Source: Chitinophagales bacterium
GTDB lineage: Bacteria > Bacteroidota > Bacteroidia > Chitinophagales > Chitinophagaceae
NCBI GenBank assembly: GCA_015654595.1
Contig: JAATGQ010000077.1
Span: 1 to 37,255 of the forward strand
Direction: 5' to 3'
DNA: 37,255 bases
A model generated the notes under the pieces. It ran no database searches. It was not told where the DNA came from and saw only the letters and a program-made list of their open reading frames with translations. Shown piece after piece: positions 1 to 6,774 of the stretch; within the stretch, counting starts at the first letter, position 1, and each line of letters starts with the position of its first letter. A program made the position numbers and the translations under genes.

Positions 1-2
1 AG

Positions 3-278
3 CAAGTGCAATCATTTTTCTTTATCCGCAACGAAGGCAGATACCTGAAAGTGGAATTTCAGGAGATTCTTTACATTGAAGCCCGTAAGAATTATACGAG
101 GCTGGTAATGGGGGACAGGACGCTTTTGGTTCTTGTTACGTTGAAGCAATGGGAGAAGGTATTACCCCGCGACATGTTTTGCAGGGTCCACCGGGGGTAT
201 ATTATTTCGATCAGCAAGATCCTTTCTTTTGATAATAAATACGTCTATCTGGAAGGGGACAAGATCACCATCGGCTAG
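3..278 (+). CDS. LytTR DNA-binding domain protein, 5' end outside window, possibly nonsense-truncated
   Basis: C-terminal part of a LytTR-type response regulator that would bind promoter DNA after phosphorylation of an upstream receiver domain. The frame is open to the left edge, so the GTG at 6 is probably internal. Visible LytTR hallmarks are FFFIRNEGRYLKVEF, ILYIEARKNYTRLV, the W-x4-LP-x3-FCRVHRGYIIS segment and a final VYLEGDKITIG. The stop TAG at 276-278 falls where family members normally continue with a basic residue and a Y-[RK]-x2-L helix. The frame resumes directly as QYRGALPEVV and stays open to a TAG at 366-368. I infer a recent nonsense change or a sequencing error; a natural early end is possible. 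Confidence 0.8.
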   Translation, partial: QVQSFFFIRNEGRYLKVEFQEILYIEARKNYTRLVMGDRTLLVLVTLKQWEKVLPRDMFCRVHRGYIISISKILSFDNKYVYLEGDKITIG

Positions 279-378
279 CAGTATCGCGGCGCATTGCCTG
301 AGGTCGTGACGATCCTTACAAACGAGCCCGCCCGGAAGGATGTATTTTCCGAGCTTGAGATCATGTAGCACTGACCTC

Positions 379-407
379 GCTGACAGTCAGCCCCAGCAGT
401 CGACTGC
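379..407. repeat. Two adjacent short perfect palindromes
   Basis: GCTGAC-A-GTCAGC at 379-391 and the perfect 12-mer GCAGTCGACTGC at 396-407 lie side by side, 37 bases before the stronger hairpin at 444-473. All sit in the gene-free stretch 279-490 between the convergent LytTR and TIR genes. Apart from these inverted repeats and the possible read-through tail of the LytTR gene (279-368) I see nothing else in this gap. Function unknown. Confidence 0.4.
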
Positions 408-443
408 ACGACGGATCTTGTGCGACGCACTGCTCAGGCCTTG

Positions 444-473
444 GCCCTGCCGCTGATGCAACAGCGGCAGGGC
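444..473. terminator. Strong 12-bp hairpin between convergent genes
   Basis: GCCCTGCCGCTG (444-455), a six-base loop, and the exact complement CAGCGGCAGGGC (462-473). It stands 17 bases after the TIR stop codon on the minus strand and downstream of the LytTR gene on the plus strand, so a shared bidirectional terminator is the simplest reading. There is no T-tract on either side, which is atypical for an intrinsic terminator. Confidence 0.5.
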
Positions 474-490
474 TTGTTACGCGCCGTTGC

Positions 491-865
491 CTAGCAGATG
501 ATCTTGTGAAGGTTTTCCCAGGTCCAGCGGTAAAGGATACCGGCGCCGGGGATCCTGGGATGTTTACCGTGCTTGTGTCCTATGAGCTGAACGACTTTTT
601 TCTTCAGCTGTCTCGCCATTTTTACTTCTTTAAGGACGCCTGGCGCACGACAGGTCCGGGCGCCTAATAATACGATGACCAGATCGGCTTTGCTGATCCT
701 GGTCATCGCTTTTTTCTCCCAGTCACTTTCAGGCGCGGCTTCTTTGAGGGAGCCATCGATAATGTCGAAAGGGCAGTCGGGGTTTCTGGATTGTGCGACG
801 AGTAAGTCTTTCAGAGACTTGTCCTGGTCAAAGTCGTAGCTGATGAACACCTTTTTTTTGTTCAT
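491..865 (-). CDS. TIR-like (ThsB/MTH538 family) protein
   Basis: Small 124-residue single-domain protein. It begins with KVFISYDFDQDKSLKDLL, the strand-A/helix start of the ThsB_TIR (DUF1863, MTH538-like) family, followed by the hydrophobic strand DLVIVLLGARTCRAP (61-75) and EVKMA (80-84). Glu80 is the likely equivalent of the TIR catalytic glutamate. In Thoeris, ThsB is the sensor enzyme that consumes NAD+ and makes a cyclic ADP-ribose-type signal; that role is known for the family and inferred here. It is the downstream gene of a two-gene operon, 41 bases after the SLOG gene. No transmembrane segment or signal peptide. Non-immune TIR-like functions cannot be excluded. Confidence 0.8.
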   Translation of the reverse strand: MNKKKVFISYDFDQDKSLKDLLVAQSRNPDCPFDIIDGSLKEAAPESDWEKKAMTRISKADLVIVLLGARTCRAPGVLKEVKMARQLKKKVVQLIGHKHGKHPRIPGAGILYRWTWENLHKIIC

Positions 866-906
866 GTTTTGAAGGAAATGGGTTATTATTTGGCGTCGGA
901 TCCGGT

Positions 907-1494
907 CTATTGGGCGATCTGCAGGATGGCGTCGATCAGCCCGTCGATGGGGATGCCAGGATTGCCGAGCTGTTCGTACAGCGGGAATTTTTCCCGGTTG
1001 TCAAAATAGTCATCATAAGTCTCCAGCACCTGTTGCCAGAGCTTCCGGGCTATGTAGCCGGAAGCGCCGACGGGAATAAGAAGGGCTTTACAGGACCTGG
1101 CAATATCGAACTCTTTCTGCATGCCGTCTGCTTCGCGGATAGAAATATCTTCCAGCTTGTTGCCAAAGAGAAAGATGGCTATTCCGGCCTGGGAGATGAT
1201 GTCCTGACGATAGTCGGCCTGTATGGTTTCCAGCAAGGCCGCCGCACGTGTGGGAAAGGGAAAGACCTTGAGCTGGTCGGTCATCTTTTCTTTGCGGACG
1301 GTATAGATCTCGTCCAGCGCCGCCTCGACCACAAAATTGCCTACTCCTGCCCCAAAGCCGGAAATGATCTTGAAGTCATTTTTCAACAAACCCCTGCTCA
1401 ACTCGCGAATAAAGCTCTGACCCTCGTCTCCCAGTGGGCCATATTCATAGGCGCTCCCCGAAATAAAAACGGTCTTTTGTCTGTTTACATCCAT
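907..1494 (-). CDS. Stand-alone SLOG/STALD sensor protein, ThsA C-terminal-domain-like
   Basis: 195-residue protein that matches, from memory of the family, the SLOG domain at the C-terminus of Thoeris ThsA: TVFISGSAYEYGPLG (8-22), glycine-rich nucleotide loop IISGFGAGVGNFVVEAAL (44-61), FPFPT (78-82), QDIISQAGIAIFLFGNKL (98-114), GMQKEFDIA (124-132) and IPVGASGYIARKLW (140-153). The N-terminal SIR2 NADase of ThsA is absent and its gene is not in the window. I chose ATG 1494: the frame stays open to 1587, but those 31 codons look non-coding and a promoter-like element lies inside them. It shares an operon with the TIR gene, suggesting it binds the nucleotide that enzyme makes. Whether it is an activator, regulator or sponge is unknown. 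Confidence 0.8.
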   Translation of the reverse strand: MDVNRQKTVFISGSAYEYGPLGDEGQSFIRELSRGLLKNDFKIISGFGAGVGNFVVEAALDEIYTVRKEKMTDQLKVFPFPTRAAALLETIQADYRQDIISQAGIAIFLFGNKLEDISIREADGMQKEFDIARSCKALLIPVGASGYIARKLWQQVLETYDDYFDNREKFPLYEQLGNPGIPIDGLIDAILQIAQ

Positions 1495-1523
1495 TGGAGG
1501 CTGTGTTTGAAAAATTTGGTCAT

Positions 1524-1556
1524 CAAAAATACCGATAATCGGCGTCTGGAATGCAA
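1524..1556 (-). promoter_or_regulatory. Bacteroidota-type promoter for the SLOG-TIR operon
   Basis: On the minus strand a perfect -7 element TATTTTTG (TAnnTTTG) lies at 1531-1524, with a TTG at 1556-1554 separated by 22 bases. Transcription would start near 1517, about 20 bases before ATG 1494. This supports the shorter start for the SLOG gene. Confidence 0.5.
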
Positions 1557-1589
1557 TGGGTAAAAAAATGGTAACTTGATTGATCAATT

Positions 1590-2222
1590 ATGGAAAAGGC
1601 AGTAGAATTTTGGCTCAGGGGCCCTGTGGAAGGTATACCCGGTTTGTTGCAGCCTGTCGCGCATGCGTTGTTGCAGGCGAGGATGGAAGTGCAGGAATGG
1701 ATGGAGGACTTTCCGGATGACTTGCTTTGGGAAAGGCCGGCGGGCCTGGCTTCGCCAGGCTTTCATCTGCAGCATCTGACGGGCGTATTGGATAGGCTGC
1801 TGACATACGCGCGAGGCGAAGCATTGACGGCCGCTCAGCTGGATTATCTGAAGGCCGAAGGCAAACCCCGGGAAAGCAACGGCTACCTTGCCGTCCGGCA
1901 GACCAGCGGTGTCGCTCCCGTCCATGTTATCAGCGACACACCCCCGGTCCAAATCAGCGACACACCCCCAGGCCACGAGGCTGGTGAAATGCCTGGTCTG
2001 ACCCAGGCACTCGTGCAGCGGTTCTCGGAGCAGGTGGACAAGGCGCTGACCCAGCTGGCCGCTACGGATGTAAAGACCCTGGAGGACAAAAAAGGAGTAG
2101 GAAGAGCCCAAATCCCCTCTACTGTAGCAGGCTTATTGTTTCATGCGGCCGAGCATACGCAGCGTCATGCTGGGCAACTATTTGTAACTGCGCGAGTTAT
2201 AAAAGATTTTAGAAAAATATAG
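1590..2222 (+). CDS. DinB-like four-helix-bundle protein
   Basis: 210 residues, soluble. FHLQHLTGVLDRLLTYARG (58-76) and the C-terminal LLFHAAEHTQRHAGQL (182-197) resemble the metal-binding helices of the DinB/YfiT superfamily, with His62 and two of His185, His189 and His193 as likely ligands. Family members include thiol-dependent transferases and damage-induced proteins of unknown activity, so no reaction is assigned. Between the first two and last two helices there is an unusual insert carrying a duplicated ISDTPP segment (114-119, 122-127) encoded by a DNA direct repeat. The gene diverges from the SLOG-TIR operon with a 95-base gap, so a functional link is possible but unproven. Confidence 0.75.
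   Translation: MEKAVEFWLRGPVEGIPGLLQPVAHALLQARMEVQEWMEDFPDDLLWERPAGLASPGFHLQHLTGVLDRLLTYARGEALTAAQLDYLKAEGKPRESNGYLAVRQTSGVAPVHVISDTPPVQISDTPPGHEAGEMPGLTQALVQRFSEQVDKALTQLAATDVKTLEDKKGVGRAQIPSTVAGLLFHAAEHTQRHAGQLFVTARVIKDFRKI
1929..1969 (+). repeat. 17-bp direct repeat, 24-bp period, inside the DinB-like gene
   Basis: ATCAGCGACACACCCCC occurs at 1929-1945 and again, unchanged, at 1953-1969. The 24-base period keeps the frame and yields two ISDTPP peptides in a loop between helices. Identity at every synonymous position points to a recent duplication or an inserted dispersed repeat. Confidence 0.85.
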
Positions 2223-2312
2223 TTACTGGGACTACCCAGGCAACCCCTTAATCAACTGGCGCGTTTACTTTGAACTATCCTCTTCTGCCGGGGATAGGTA
2301 AGTGTCAGAAAT

Positions 2313-2888
2313 TTGGAAAAACTACTTCATATTATTTCCGGCTGTGCACAGCAGGATCGGCATTGTCAAAAGCAATTGTACGACCAGTACTATGGGCTGT
2401 GCCTTAAAATTGCGTTTAGATATGTCAATACCTACGAGCAGGCTATCGAGGTAACGCAGGACGCCTTTTTGAAAATGTTCCGCAATTTCAGCCGGTTCGA
2501 AGTGCGTGATCCGGAAAAGGTAGAAATGTTACTGATGGGATGGATACGAAGGATTGTAGTGAACGCGTCGATCGATTATATGCGGAAGGAGATGAATAAT
2601 TCACGGGTATATCCTATTCCGGAGCATGTATGGGAGCACAAGGATGATGGACAGTCGGCAGATAATTCGCTTTTGTATAAGGAACTGATCACACTGGTAA
2701 AGGAATTGCCGCCGGCCTACCGGATGGTGTTCAACCTGCACGTGATCGAAGGGTATTCGCATCCGGAAATAGGCAAGATGCTGGGTATCACAACCGGGAC
2801 CTCTAAATCTAACCTGTCAAAAGCCCGTGTGCATTTGCAAAAGGCATTGACAGCTGAAAACTCTGAGAAATTGTTATGTCAAATTTAA
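2313..2888 (+). CDS. ECF-type RNA polymerase sigma factor
   Basis: 191-residue sigma-70 family factor of the extracytoplasmic-function type. Region 2 is seen in the N-terminal half (AFRYVNTYEQAIEVTQDAFL and KMFRNF, the core- and -10-binding part). Region 4 follows a linker: LPPAYRMVFNLHVIEGYSH, then EIGKMLGITTGTSKSNLSKA as the -35-recognition helix-turn-helix. The start is a TTG at 2313; an in-frame TAG at 2295 leaves no better choice. The last 13 bases overlap the next gene, whose N-terminal cytoplasmic part probably holds the factor inactive. Target genes are not evident. Confidence 0.9.
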   Translation: MEKLLHIISGCAQQDRHCQKQLYDQYYGLCLKIAFRYVNTYEQAIEVTQDAFLKMFRNFSRFEVRDPEKVEMLLMGWIRRIVVNASIDYMRKEMNNSRVYPIPEHVWEHKDDGQSADNSLLYKELITLVKELPPAYRMVFNLHVIEGYSHPEIGKMLGITTGTSKSNLSKARVHLQKALTAENSEKLLCQI

Positions 2889-4360
2889 AGGACAACGATA
2901 TGGATGGTCTTTTCCAGCGGGCATCGGAACGATACCCGTTGCGGACAGACAGCGCTGACTGGGACCGGATGGCGGAGGCCCTGGATCAGGAACCATCTGT
3001 TCTGTTGGGTGGGGAGGAAGACCGTGGGCGCAGACGCCGCTGGGCATGGCTGCTGCTGTTATTGCCGCTGGCCGGCATAGGATACTGGACGATCAATTGG
3101 GCGGCACATAAGAAAGAAAGCCCCGCCGCATATGCGGGAAATTCGGCTGGTGCTTCAACCAGCGCAAACAACGCCACCTCAAAAGATGCAAACAACGCCA
3201 CCCCAAAGGATGCAGGCAACACTACCTCGAAGGATGCAGACAGCGCGAATTTGAAGGACGCAGGCACCCCTTCGGATAAAGCAAACAACAAAGCTTCCGG
3301 CAGAGCGAACGCCGCGGTAAGTGATGTTACAGGCAGCACAAACAAACCTGCTTCAAGCGATAAAAATAACGCCGCAGGCAGCACGATCGATGACGCCACC
3401 GGCCGAGCTGGAACCAAGGCGAAAAATTTGGCCAGCACATCCTCTGTCAGAGAGCACCGAGGAAACAAACGCAGGGGCGACAGGAGATCGGGCAAAGACC
3501 ATTATGCCGATGCAAAAACAAATGTATACGCGAAAACAAATGATGCCGAAAACGCAAATCCCGCCGGAACAGACGCTATAAACAGCACATCGGAAAACCG
3601 CAAGGGTGCGACAGGCGATAACGCCGGCAACCCTTCAAAACGCTCCTGGATAGATCCAGGACGTGAAGAGTTCCCGAAAGGATACGCGGTGACGGCTGCG
3701 GCGCTGGTAATCAAAAAAGACAGCGTCGTGAAAAAGAAGGCATCCGCTGCAAAGAAAAACTCGTTCTTATATGTAGGCGCGATCGGAGCGCCGGACTATA
3801 GCACCATCCACCTGCAGACATCGAAGGGCGTCGGTACGACCTTCGGCCTCCTGGTAGGCTACGCTCTTAACCAGCGGTGGGCAATCGAGACAGGCGCCTA
3901 TATCGAGACAAAAAAATATTATACAAAGGGCGAATATTTCAACACGAAGGCCTTGAATCTTTCAGGAAATGAAAGCATCAATAACCTCGACGGTACCTGT
4001 ACCATGTGGGAAATACCGATCAATGTCCGGTATAATTTCAATACAGAGGGGAATTTCAGGTGGTTTGCCACCGCAGGGATATCGACCTATTTGATGACCA
4101 ATGAAAAATATACGGCTCTCTACCAATCGTCCAACTATGGCCGTACGGTCACCTGGCCGGAACAGGTGCAGTGGAAGGGGGGAGACAATTACCTGTTTTC
4201 CATCTTCAACTTCAGCGGCGGCTTCGAGCAGAGAATTGGAAAAGTTGGCAATCTGCGGATTGAGCCTTATTGGAGAATACCGCTTTCCGGTTTGGGGCAT
4301 GGTAATCTTTCCATCTTGAGTACAGGTCTTAATATCGGGTTTACGCGGCGGCTTTGGTAA
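2876..4360 (+). CDS. Putative anti-sigma/outer-membrane beta-barrel fusion protein
   Basis: 494 residues in four parts. Residues 1-52 are charged and cytoplasmic and could hold the sigma factor. An Arg-rich stop (50-55) precedes one transmembrane helix (56-76). Residues about 80-290 are an Ala/Asn/Lys/Ser-rich spacer with four 8-residue repeats (98-129). From about 296 on the sequence alternates like a PorT/OMP_b-brl barrel (FLYVGAIGAP, GLLVGYALNQRWAIETG, EIPINVRYNF, FSGGFEQRI) and ends in an aromatic Trp as outer-membrane proteins do. One chain would therefore span both membranes. The ATG lies 13 bases inside the sigma gene, implying translational coupling. The anti-sigma role is inferred from position and topology, not from a recognised zinc-binding motif. 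Confidence 0.75.
   Translation: MSNLKDNDMDGLFQRASERYPLRTDSADWDRMAEALDQEPSVLLGGEEDRGRRRRWAWLLLLLPLAGIGYWTINWAAHKKESPAAYAGNSAGASTSANNATSKDANNATPKDAGNTTSKDADSANLKDAGTPSDKANNKASGRANAAVSDVTGSTNKPASSDKNNAAGSTIDDATGRAGTKAKNLASTSSVREHRGNKRRGDRRSGKDHYADAKTNVYAKTNDAENANPAGTDAINSTSENRKGATGDNAGNPSKRSWIDPGREEFPKGYAVTAAALVIKKDSVVKKKASAAKKNSFLYVGAIGAPDYSTIHLQTSKGVGTTFGLLVGYALNQRWAIETGAYIETKKYYTKGEYFNTKALNLSGNESINNLDGTCTMWEIPINVRYNFNTEGNFRWFATAGISTYLMTNEKYTALYQSSNYGRTVTWPEQVQWKGGDNYLFSIFNFSGGFEQRIGKVGNLRIEPYWRIPLSGLGHGNLSILSTGLNIGFTRRLW
3167..3262 (+). repeat. Four 24-bp coding repeats in the periplasmic linker
   Basis: Encodes NNATSKDA, NNATPKDA, GNTTSKDA and DSANLKDA back to back. The DNA copies have drifted at several positions, so the array is older than the exact repeat at 1929-1969. 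Copy-number change here would alter the reach of the linker across the periplasm without shifting the frame. Confidence 0.8.
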
Positions 4361-4458
4361 GCCCACCGCCAACACGGTAAAGACAGGGTGAGGCTGACCT
4401 GAAAAGGCAGGTGGGAGAACTATGTCCAATTAGGTAGACTAAATAACAGTAAAACATC

Positions 4459-4896
4459 ATGCGAAAAAAACGAACCATTCTGTGGGCTGGAATCCTATTG
4501 CTTATTCTGGCCGCGGCAGGAAGAGCCTTTTACTTATACAATAAACCCCACCAGGGAACGGAAGGCGTTCGCGCTGACTGGACACTGGAAGCGGATAGTC
4601 TTTACAGCCGGTATTCTACAGACGAAAAGACCGCAGATGCCAAATATATGGGGAAGGTGATCGAAGTGATAGGGAAAGTGGCGGAGATCCAGCGCAACGG
4701 ACAGTCAGAGATATGGATACTGTCGCCGCAGGCAGGGGGCGGCGGCATCAACTGTCAGATGGCAGCAGATGAGAAAGGCCGCGGCACTAACACAGCCGAA
4801 GGAGTTAAGGCCGGAGACATCGTAAAAGTAAAAGGAAGGTGCACCGGCTTTTTGATGGATGTCAATCTCTCGGATTGTATCGGTGAAAAAAAGTAA
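4459..4896 (+). CDS. Membrane-anchored OB-fold (tRNA_anti-like) protein
   Basis: 145 residues. A basic start and one hydrophobic segment (residues 8-27) anchor it in the inner membrane, with the rest outside the cytoplasm. The body contains MGKVIEVIGKVAEIQ, then a strand-rich region with CQM and VKAGDIVKVKGRCTGFLMDVNLSDC, the pattern of the tRNA_anti-like OB-fold family common in Bacteroidota. Ligand and function are unknown. The two cysteines near the C-terminus (GRCTG and SDC) could pair. It is the first gene of a closely spaced plus-strand run; the 98 bases before it hold no clear promoter. Confidence 0.75.
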   Translation: MRKKRTILWAGILLLILAAAGRAFYLYNKPHQGTEGVRADWTLEADSLYSRYSTDEKTADAKYMGKVIEVIGKVAEIQRNGQSEIWILSPQAGGGGINCQMAADEKGRGTNTAEGVKAGDIVKVKGRCTGFLMDVNLSDCIGEKK

Positions 4897-4912
4897 ACAC
4901 AAACAGTTTTAT

Positions 4913-5287
4913 ATGAATCGGAAGTTATTGCTGGCCGCCATTGGCATCGCAGGGTTCCTCGTCTACCTGACAGGATGTTCAAAAGCAAGCGAGGACAAGC
5001 TGGCGGGGACTCAAACCTGCGATACGACAAACGTGTCTTATTCAAGACAGATCGTAGACATCCTGCAGAACAACTGCTACAGCTGTCATACGGGCGCCGC
5101 ATCCAGCAGCGGCATCGACCTGAGCGACTATTCGCATTTTAAGGTGCACGTCGACAATGGGGATGTTGTTTCAGCGGTTACGTATACGGGAAACGTAACA
5201 CCCATGCCCTACGGCCTGCCCCAGTTGCCCTCCTGTGAAGTAAACACCATCGTCGCCTGGGTTCACCAGGGCGCTCAAAATAACTAG
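4913..5287 (+). CDS. Monohaem c-type cytochrome lipoprotein
   Basis: 124 residues. A type II signal peptide ends in the lipobox LTGC with Cys22 as lipidation site. CYSCH at 55-59 is a CxxCH haem-attachment motif, and Met98 in TPMPYG is the likely distal haem ligand. The ending NTIVAWVHQGAQNN resembles small PSCyt1-like cytochrome domains. It would sit on a membrane surface facing the periplasm and carry electrons. I chose ATG 4913 because the signal peptide starts there, although the frame is open from 4859 inside the previous gene. A YceI protein and a DUF5777-type barrel follow, a grouping I recall from other Bacteroidota. Confidence 0.88.
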   Translation: MNRKLLLAAIGIAGFLVYLTGCSKASEDKLAGTQTCDTTNVSYSRQIVDILQNNCYSCHTGAASSSGIDLSDYSHFKVHVDNGDVVSAVTYTGNVTPMPYGLPQLPSCEVNTIVAWVHQGAQNN

Positions 5288-5307
5288 TCACCTGCCAAAT
5301 ACGTAAC

Positions 5308-5847
5308 ATGAAAATCTTATCTGCCATATTAGCTTTTTGTCTCGCATCGACCTTGGCACAGGCGCAGCTTTATAACACTCGTTCCGGCTTTGTAGGATTT
5401 TATTCCAAAACGGCAATGGAAGATATAAAGGCAGAGAACAACCAGGTGTTTGCTGTCATCGATGCCGGCAAGAAGAACCTGGCTTTTTCGCTTTTACTGA
5501 AGGGGTTTACTTTTCCAAAACAGTTGATGCAGGATCATTTCAATGAGAATTATGTCGAAAGCGATAAATATCCGAAAGCCAGCTTCAGCGGATCTTATAC
5601 GGGCGATGTCGATCTTTCCAAAGACGGGGTATACAAGGTTGTAGTAAAAGGGGATCTGAGTTTGCACAATGTGACCAAACCGGTAGAAACCCCCGCTACA
5701 CTGGAGGTAAAAGGCGGCCACCTGCTGGGTGTAGCGGAGTTCAAGGTGCGGCCCGAAGATTTTGACATCACCATTCCTTCTCTTGTCAGGGAAAAGATCG
5801 ACAAGCAAATGACGGTGCGGGTTCGCATCGATTGTACTACAAAATAA
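5308..5847 (+). CDS. YceI family periplasmic protein
   Basis: 179 residues with a cleavable signal peptide (cut near residue 19, after LAQA). The core shows YceI lipocalin-like features: TRSGFVGFYSKTAMEDIKAENN near the start, the FNENYVESDKYPKASFSG stretch (strand with conserved Tyr-Pro), GDLSLHNVTKPV and the terminal MTVRVRID strand. YceI proteins bind isoprenoid or other amphiphilic molecules in a hydrophobic cavity; the ligand here is unknown. It lies 20 bases after the cytochrome gene and 24 before the barrel gene, so all three are probably one transcript and may act in a single envelope redox or quinone-linked process. Confidence 0.9.
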   Translation: MKILSAILAFCLASTLAQAQLYNTRSGFVGFYSKTAMEDIKAENNQVFAVIDAGKKNLAFSLLLKGFTFPKQLMQDHFNENYVESDKYPKASFSGSYTGDVDLSKDGVYKVVVKGDLSLHNVTKPVETPATLEVKGGHLLGVAEFKVRPEDFDITIPSLVREKIDKQMTVRVRIDCTTK

Positions 5848-5871
5848 TCGAAACTTTTAAACGGAACAGAC

Positions 5872-6762
5872 ATGCTGATCAGAAGAATTGTCATTATCGT
5901 ATTGTCTTTTATATTTGCCGGCCGGCTCTCGGCGCAGGATTCGCTGCTCAATATGCTCAACGATTCCATGTCGGTCCATCATGGTAAGTCCTATGTAACG
6001 GGGACATTCAAGGCCGGCAATATCATCAATACGCAAACGATAGAGTCCCCGGCAAAGGGTAATCTCAATTTTGTCATCCAACACCGCTTCGGACAGCTGA
6101 ATAGCGGATCGTATAATTTCTTTGGTCTGGACAACGCTACGCTTCGGCTGGGCCTCGACTATGGAATAACAGACGACCTGGACGCAGGGATCGGCAGGAG
6201 CAGTTATTTGAAGACCTTCGATGGATATGTTAAATATAAGTTGCTGAAGCAAACGGAAAATGCATCCATGCCCATATCTGCCAGCATACTCGGAACTATT
6301 ACCAACTATACGCAGGATATGCCGGACAAGCCTTATCTCAATGCGAAATACCGAACGGCTTATGCAGCACAGCTCCTGCTGGCCCGTAAATTTACCCGAA
6401 GCTTATCGCTTCAGTTGACACCGACCTATCTGCATTATAACCTGGTGCCCACTTCTGAAGACAAGAGCGATATGTTTGCGCTGGGCATGGGCGGACGCAT
6501 GAAGATCACGAAAAGAATGAGCGTCAACGCGGAATATGACTATGTACCATCGGGACAGGTCGTATCCACAACGATCCATAATTCTTTTTCACTGGGATGG
6601 GATATCGAGACCGGCGGACACGTGTTTCAGCTGGTATTCAGCAATTCTCAAAGCCTGGTGCCAACGCAGTACCTGACGCAGACTAGGGGAACCTGGGGCA
6701 AAGGCGATATTTATTTTGGCTTCAATATTTCGAGAAATTTCAACCTAAAGAAGAAGAAATAG
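5872..6762 (+). CDS. DUF5777-like outer-membrane beta-barrel protein
   Basis: 296 residues. Signal peptide ends at LSAQ (about residue 21). The mature part is a run of amphipathic strands with turns (FVIQHRFGQLNSG, LRLGLDYGITDDLDAGIGRSS, AQLLLARKFTRSLSLQLTPT, MSVNAEYDYVP, GDIYFGFNISRNFNLK), typical of the DUF5777 barrel family. HRFG and GITDDLD-GIGRS are the parts I recognise best. Role unknown; its partners are the cytochrome and YceI genes just upstream. Ends 12 bases before the ABC exporter gene with no hairpin between, so transcription probably runs on. Confidence 0.8.
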   Translation: MLIRRIVIIVLSFIFAGRLSAQDSLLNMLNDSMSVHHGKSYVTGTFKAGNIINTQTIESPAKGNLNFVIQHRFGQLNSGSYNFFGLDNATLRLGLDYGITDDLDAGIGRSSYLKTFDGYVKYKLLKQTENASMPISASILGTITNYTQDMPDKPYLNAKYRTAYAAQLLLARKFTRSLSLQLTPTYLHYNLVPTSEDKSDMFALGMGGRMKITKRMSVNAEYDYVPSGQVVSTTIHNSFSLGWDIETGGHVFQLVFSNSQSLVPTQYLTQTRGTWGKGDIYFGFNISRNFNLKKKK

Positions 6763-6774
6763 CTTTTTTGTTTG

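Noticed and set aside
907..1494. LOG-type cytokinin riboside hydrolase or DprA-like function for the SLOG protein
   Set aside because: Motif layout (VFISGSAYEYG, SGFGAGVG, FLFGNK) resembles the ThsA sensor domain, not LOG enzymes with PGGxGTxxE.
910..1563. 217-codon open frame on the plus strand opposite the SLOG gene
   Set aside because: Antisense shadow; the minus-strand frame has clear SLOG motifs and a promoter, the plus frame has no recognisable domain.
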